Positions 61,335-64,000 of a DNA stretch of 64,000 nt are shown here, one piece after another; position 1 is the stretch's first letter; each line of letters opens with the position of its first letter. A program made the translations under genes and the position numbers. The notes beneath the pieces are model-generated. The model saw only the letters and a list, made by a program, of their open reading frames with translations, was not told the DNA's origin and did not search any database. Origin of the DNA: Paraburkholderia sp. BCC1886 (GTDB lineage: Bacteria > Pseudomonadota > Gammaproteobacteria > Burkholderiales > Burkholderiaceae); contig NZ_CAAJGK010000041.1 in the NCBI RefSeq assembly GCF_900996245.1, forward strand, positions 124,001 through 188,000, given 5' to 3'.

Positions 61335-62705
61335 TCAGCCATGCCGCAGACAGAATGCCGAAGCCGGCGCGGCGCCGGGTTGAACGCGTGCCGAGGCATG
61401 CAGGCGGCTCATCAATTCGACGAAGCTCGCCACGCTCGCGGTGCGCAACGGGTGGTAGTCGATCTGATGACGTTCGCAAACCCGTTTGAGCGTGTTCATC
61501 GAATCGTGATCGACGCAATCGACCGGGAACACGACGACATCCGCGCCCGGCAGCGCGGCGGCAAGCAGACCTTTACGGTCTTCCACGCCGCCGTCGTGAA
61601 TCGTCAGATCGCCGCCTGACGCTTGCACCAGCCGCCGGAGCGCGGCATTCGAATTGGGGCGGCCGCCCACGTAGACCACCCGTTTGTCGCGCAGCCACGC
61701 GAGGCTCGCCCGGCGTGCATCGCCCGAGTCGGCGGGCTCGGCGGTATCCACGGTCGCGCGTTCCAGCGCGTCGCATTCGCTTTGCACCAGCCTGAGCAGC
61801 GACAAGGCCTGATCGCGACTCTTGCGCAGCGCCAGCGCGGACTCCTGTTCCTGCAATACGCGTTGTTCGGCCGCTTCGCGGCGGCTCGTGTGCAGCGCGA
61901 CGCGTTGATCGGCGTCGTGCAGTTTGTCGCGCAATTTCTGCGAGTGCCATTCGGTTTCTGCCGGATCTGCGTCTGCATCTGCGTTCGCGGGCAGGACTCT
62001 CGCGAGTTGTGCGCCGAGTTGTTCGACCTGCTTCTGCAAGGCGGCGATCGACGCGTCGCGCTCCGCCGTCAGCTCCTGCATACGGGCCTGCTGACGCTCG
62101 ATTTTCTCTTTCAGTTCGGCGTTATCGGCTTCGAGGGCAACCAGCCGGCGGATGTCCGCGCGATTGGCCGCGCCTACCAGATGCGACAGCATGTGCAGAT
62201 CGCCGAATGCTTTCTGGCGCACCGGCATGGTCGCGTAGCGGTGCGTCATCAAAGCCCAGTAAGCGGGCGGAATGTCGCCGCTTTTCAATGCGTCGTCCCA
62301 CAGGTCCAGCAGGGCAGCTTCATCGGCGGCCGCTTCGAAGCGGCGGATAGCGACGGCGTAGTGTTCGTCGAGCAGCTTGTGCAATGCCTTCGCGGCGCTA
62401 CCGCCTTCGATCGCGAGTTCGACCGCCGAGTGGTGGATCTCCAGATCGCTGGCCTCGCGCCGGTCGAGACTCGTGAATCTGGGTACCAGCTTGCGCAACT
62501 CATGCGTGCTCAGACAGGTGCCGATGATCGAGCAATGCAGGTGACTGTCGAGTTCGGCGAGCTTCGCACGTCGGTTGGTGTTCGGCAGCGATACCTGCGC
62601 CTGCGAGCAGCACGGCTCGGCCGCACGCATGCCGGTGCCGGCGAGTTCTTCGCCGGACAGTTTCAGACGCGAGGGCTGGGCAAGACGGAAAGGGGGCGTG
62701 TGCAT
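61335..62705 (-). CDS. DUF2325 protein with long coiled coil
   Basis: The 456-residue protein has an N-terminal helical domain (about 55-190) with conserved Cys and His (LHCSIIGTCLSTHELRKL). A coiled coil follows (about 195-330, many Glu/Arg/Gln heptads), then a C-terminal DUF2325 domain (KRVVYVGGRPNSNAALRRLVQASGGDLTIHDGG...ADVVVFPVDCVDHDSMNTLKRVCERHQI). Function unknown. GAGGAT precedes the ATG at 62705. Two ModE-like operators upstream suggest a molybdenum-linked role. Confidence 0.82.
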   Translation of the reverse strand: MHTPPFRLAQPSRLKLSGEELAGTGMRAAEPCCSQAQVSLPNTNRRAKLAELDSHLHCSIIGTCLSTHELRKLVPRFTSLDRREASDLEIHHSAVELAIEGGSAAKALHKLLDEHYAVAIRRFEAAADEAALLDLWDDALKSGDIPPAYWALMTHRYATMPVRQKAFGDLHMLSHLVGAANRADIRRLVALEADNAELKEKIERQQARMQELTAERDASIAALQKQVEQLGAQLARVLPANADADADPAETEWHSQKLRDKLHDADQRVALHTSRREAAEQRVLQEQESALALRKSRDQALSLLRLVQSECDALERATVDTAEPADSGDARRASLAWLRDKRVVYVGGRPNSNAALRRLVQASGGDLTIHDGGVEDRKGLLAAALPGADVVVFPVDCVDHDSMNTLKRVCERHQIDYHPLRTASVASFVELMSRLHASARVQPGAAPASAFCLRHG

Positions 62706-62750
62706 GAAATCCTCTAAACCGGGCCGGTGTCGGGCTGATCGAATGGGAAG

Positions 62751-62774
62751 CGATATGTTCAATGGAATATAACG
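62751..62774. promoter_or_regulatory. ModE-like operator 1 of the DUF2325 gene
   Basis: 24-bp site with halves CGATATGT (6 of 8 to the CGTTATAT half-site) and ATATAACG (perfect half-site), 8-bp spacer. It lies 46 bp upstream of the DUF2325 start. Confidence 0.6.
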
Positions 62775-62808
62775 GTGGGCAAACGACGAGACCTCAGAAA
62801 ACGCCGAC

Positions 62809-62832
62809 CGCAATATCTGAGAGGATATAACG
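62809..62832. promoter_or_regulatory. ModE-like operator 2 of the DUF2325 gene
   Basis: 24-bp site with halves CGCAATAT (6 of 8) and ATATAACG (perfect), 8-bp spacer. It has the same orientation as the site at 62751-62774, 58 bp away. It is also about 90 bp upstream of the divergent SnoaL-like gene. Confidence 0.62.
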
Positions 62833-62921
62833 AAAGGACGGGCTGATGCACGCGATCCGTCCGAGCCCTTACAATCCGTTTCGCACGGGTTTCACTTCGG
62901 GTCAACCAGACAAATCAACGA

Positions 62922-63401
62922 ATGAGCCATCCCAATCAGCAATTGATCGAGCGCTTCTATACGGCGTTCCAGCAGCGCGATGCGCAGACCATGGCCGCCT
63001 GCTACACGGACGACGCGATTTTCGTCGACCCGGCCTTCGGCGAGCTTCACGGCGAGGCGGTGCGCGACATGTGGCGAATGCTCGTGGCCCGCGCGCAGAA
63101 TTTCTCGCTGAGCTACGAGCGTGTCGTCGCCGACGAACGCGAGGGAAGCGCGCATTGGGTCGCGCGCTATCTGTTCAGTCAGACCGGCCGTTCCGTGGTC
63201 AACCGGATCGACGCCCGGTTCGTGTTCCGCGACGGACTGATCGCCGAACATCGCGACCGCTTCGATCTATGGCTGTGGACGCGTCAGGCATTAGGCCTCA
63301 AAGGCACGCTGCTGGGCTGGTCGCCGCTGGTGCAGCGGGCGATCCGCGCGCAGGCCCGGAAAGGTCTCGACCACTACCGGCAGCGGCAGCAGCGCGGCTG
63401 A
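62922..63401 (+). CDS. SnoaL-like / NTF2-fold protein
   Basis: The 159-residue protein matches the SnoaL-like NTF2 superfamily: QLIERFYTAFQQRDAQTMAACYTDDAIFVDPAFGELHGEAVRDMWRML, then RFVFRDGLIAEHRDRFDLWLW. Such folds include ketosteroid-isomerase-like enzymes and small binding proteins; no substrate can be assigned. It is transcribed divergently from the DUF2325 gene. Confidence 0.85.
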   Translation: MSHPNQQLIERFYTAFQQRDAQTMAACYTDDAIFVDPAFGELHGEAVRDMWRMLVARAQNFSLSYERVVADEREGSAHWVARYLFSQTGRSVVNRIDARFVFRDGLIAEHRDRFDLWLWTRQALGLKGTLLGWSPLVQRAIRAQARKGLDHYRQRQQRG

Positions 63402-63481
63402 TGCGTTAGCAGCGGTTTGCCGGCTTGCTATCATCGCGGCAGTTGATAGAGTATTTGTCATCCGATGAACAGGGACATGTC

Positions 63482-64000
63482 ATGCCAGTAGTCGATGCTT
63501 CATGGGAACAATGGTTGTCCAGCAACGTATCGCGCGGTTGCAGCATGGATTCGATGATCGACGCGATGGTGCAGGCCGGCTTCGCCGGCGAGGCCGCGCG
63601 AACGGCGGTCGGCAAGGCGTTCGGCCTGACCCTGGCGGTGACGGGCGCGGCCTCGCACGGCGCCGCGGCCACCGAAGCCGTGCTGGCCAAACCGGCGCCG
63701 AGTGCTTATCAGTACGACGCCATGCCGGTCGCCAGCGGTAATGTGATTCACGCTTACGACCGCGACGTGCGCGTTTTGATGCGCTGCGAGAAGCCGCAGG
63801 TCATCGTGTTCGGCGACGTGCTGTCGGCCGAAGAGTGCAACGAGATGATCGAGCGCTCGCGGCATCGTCTGAAACGCTCGACGACGGTCAATCCCGCCAC
63901 CGGCAAGGAAGACGTGATTCGCAACCGGACCAGCGAAGGCATCTGGTACCAGCGCGGCGAAGACGACTTCATCGCACGGATGGACCGGCGGATTTCCAGC
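63482..64000 (+). CDS. Prolyl-4-hydroxylase-like 2OG-Fe(II) oxygenase (partial, runs off the window)
   Basis: The first 173 residues are present and open to the window edge. About residues 75-173 match the start of a P4H alpha-type domain (IHAYDRDVRVLMRCEKPQVIVFGDVLSAEECNEMIERSRHRLKRSTTVNPATG, then IRNRTSEGIWYQRGEDDFIARMDRRI). The iron-binding HxD...H lies beyond the edge and cannot be checked. The N-terminal 70 residues resemble a short helical domain. GGGA precedes the ATG. Confidence 0.82.
   Translation, partial: MPVVDASWEQWLSSNVSRGCSMDSMIDAMVQAGFAGEAARTAVGKAFGLTLAVTGAASHGAAATEAVLAKPAPSAYQYDAMPVASGNVIHAYDRDVRVLMRCEKPQVIVFGDVLSAEECNEMIERSRHRLKRSTTVNPATGKEDVIRNRTSEGIWYQRGEDDFIARMDRRISS

Noticed and set aside
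1..64000. Search for tRNA, rRNA, CRISPR arrays, prophage or complete insertion sequences
   Set aside because: No cloverleaf signature, rRNA-like block, regularly spaced repeat array, integrase or complete transposase with terminal repeats was seen by eye; a covariance-model search would be needed to exclude small RNAs.

Overview
The window looks like a chromosome segment of a Burkholderiales bacterium, most likely Paraburkholderia/Burkholderia. The grounds are high GC with strong codon bias, a Burkholderia-type dispersed hairpin repeat at the left edge, a sigma-54 gene that looks like a second rpoN copy, a VpsR/BerB-like sigma-54 activator and a full-length Lhr helicase. Almost all of it is intact coding sequence. 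No rRNA, tRNA, CRISPR array, prophage or complete insertion sequence was seen.

Layout. 0-6.6 kb: a glycogen-debranching-type glucosidase; an RpiR regulator with a class III aminotransferase and a carboxymuconolactone-decarboxylase-like protein, linked by a shared operator; an OsmC peroxidase. 7-23 kb: a DUF2158 protein, a small membrane protein, an M20 peptidase, a PdeR-type c-di-GMP enzyme, Lhr helicase, an autotransporter, an aldo/keto reductase, a FUSC-type membrane protein and a Na+/H+ antiporter. 23-31 kb: a run of small stress-type genes (DUF3175, PRC-barrel, topoisomerase IB, DJ-1/PfpI, DUF4142, DUF1488, DUF2383/PA2169, BON). 31-37.6 kb: rpoN, an AruH-like aminotransferase, then a FadR-type regulator and the lutABC L-lactate utilisation operon with a clear promoter and operator. 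37.6-38.15 kb: a short graveyard of gene relics with a hexanucleotide repeat. 38.15-39.7 kb: a TetR/glutathione-transferase pair with two matched operators.

39.8-43.9 kb: a two-gene operon under a near-perfect LexA box. It encodes a FAN1-type VRR-NUC nuclease and an XPD/DinG-type iron-sulphur helicase that carries its own N-terminal PD-(D/E)XK nuclease. This is the best candidate for an under-described system. 43.8-51.8 kb: a nucleoside deoxyribosyltransferase, an orphan DUF4096 transposase-domain protein, a PH-domain protein, a large MscS channel, and a LysR/UbiD/UbiX aromatic decarboxylase unit with an operator. 51.8-55.8 kb: a sigma-54 activator, a long non-coding region with a consensus -24/-12 promoter, a purine-rich leader with repeated GGGGCCAAC motifs, a tiny upstream ORF and an orphan TadZ/CpaE ATPase.

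55.9-64 kb: a NAMPT/NadV enzyme, then a molybdate/tungstate module: WtpA-like binding protein, fused permease-ATPase, a molybdopterin-domain protein and a ModE without a sensor domain. Four matching ModE-like operators tie this module to a DUF2325 gene. A SnoaL-like protein and the start of a prolyl-4-hydroxylase-like gene end the window.
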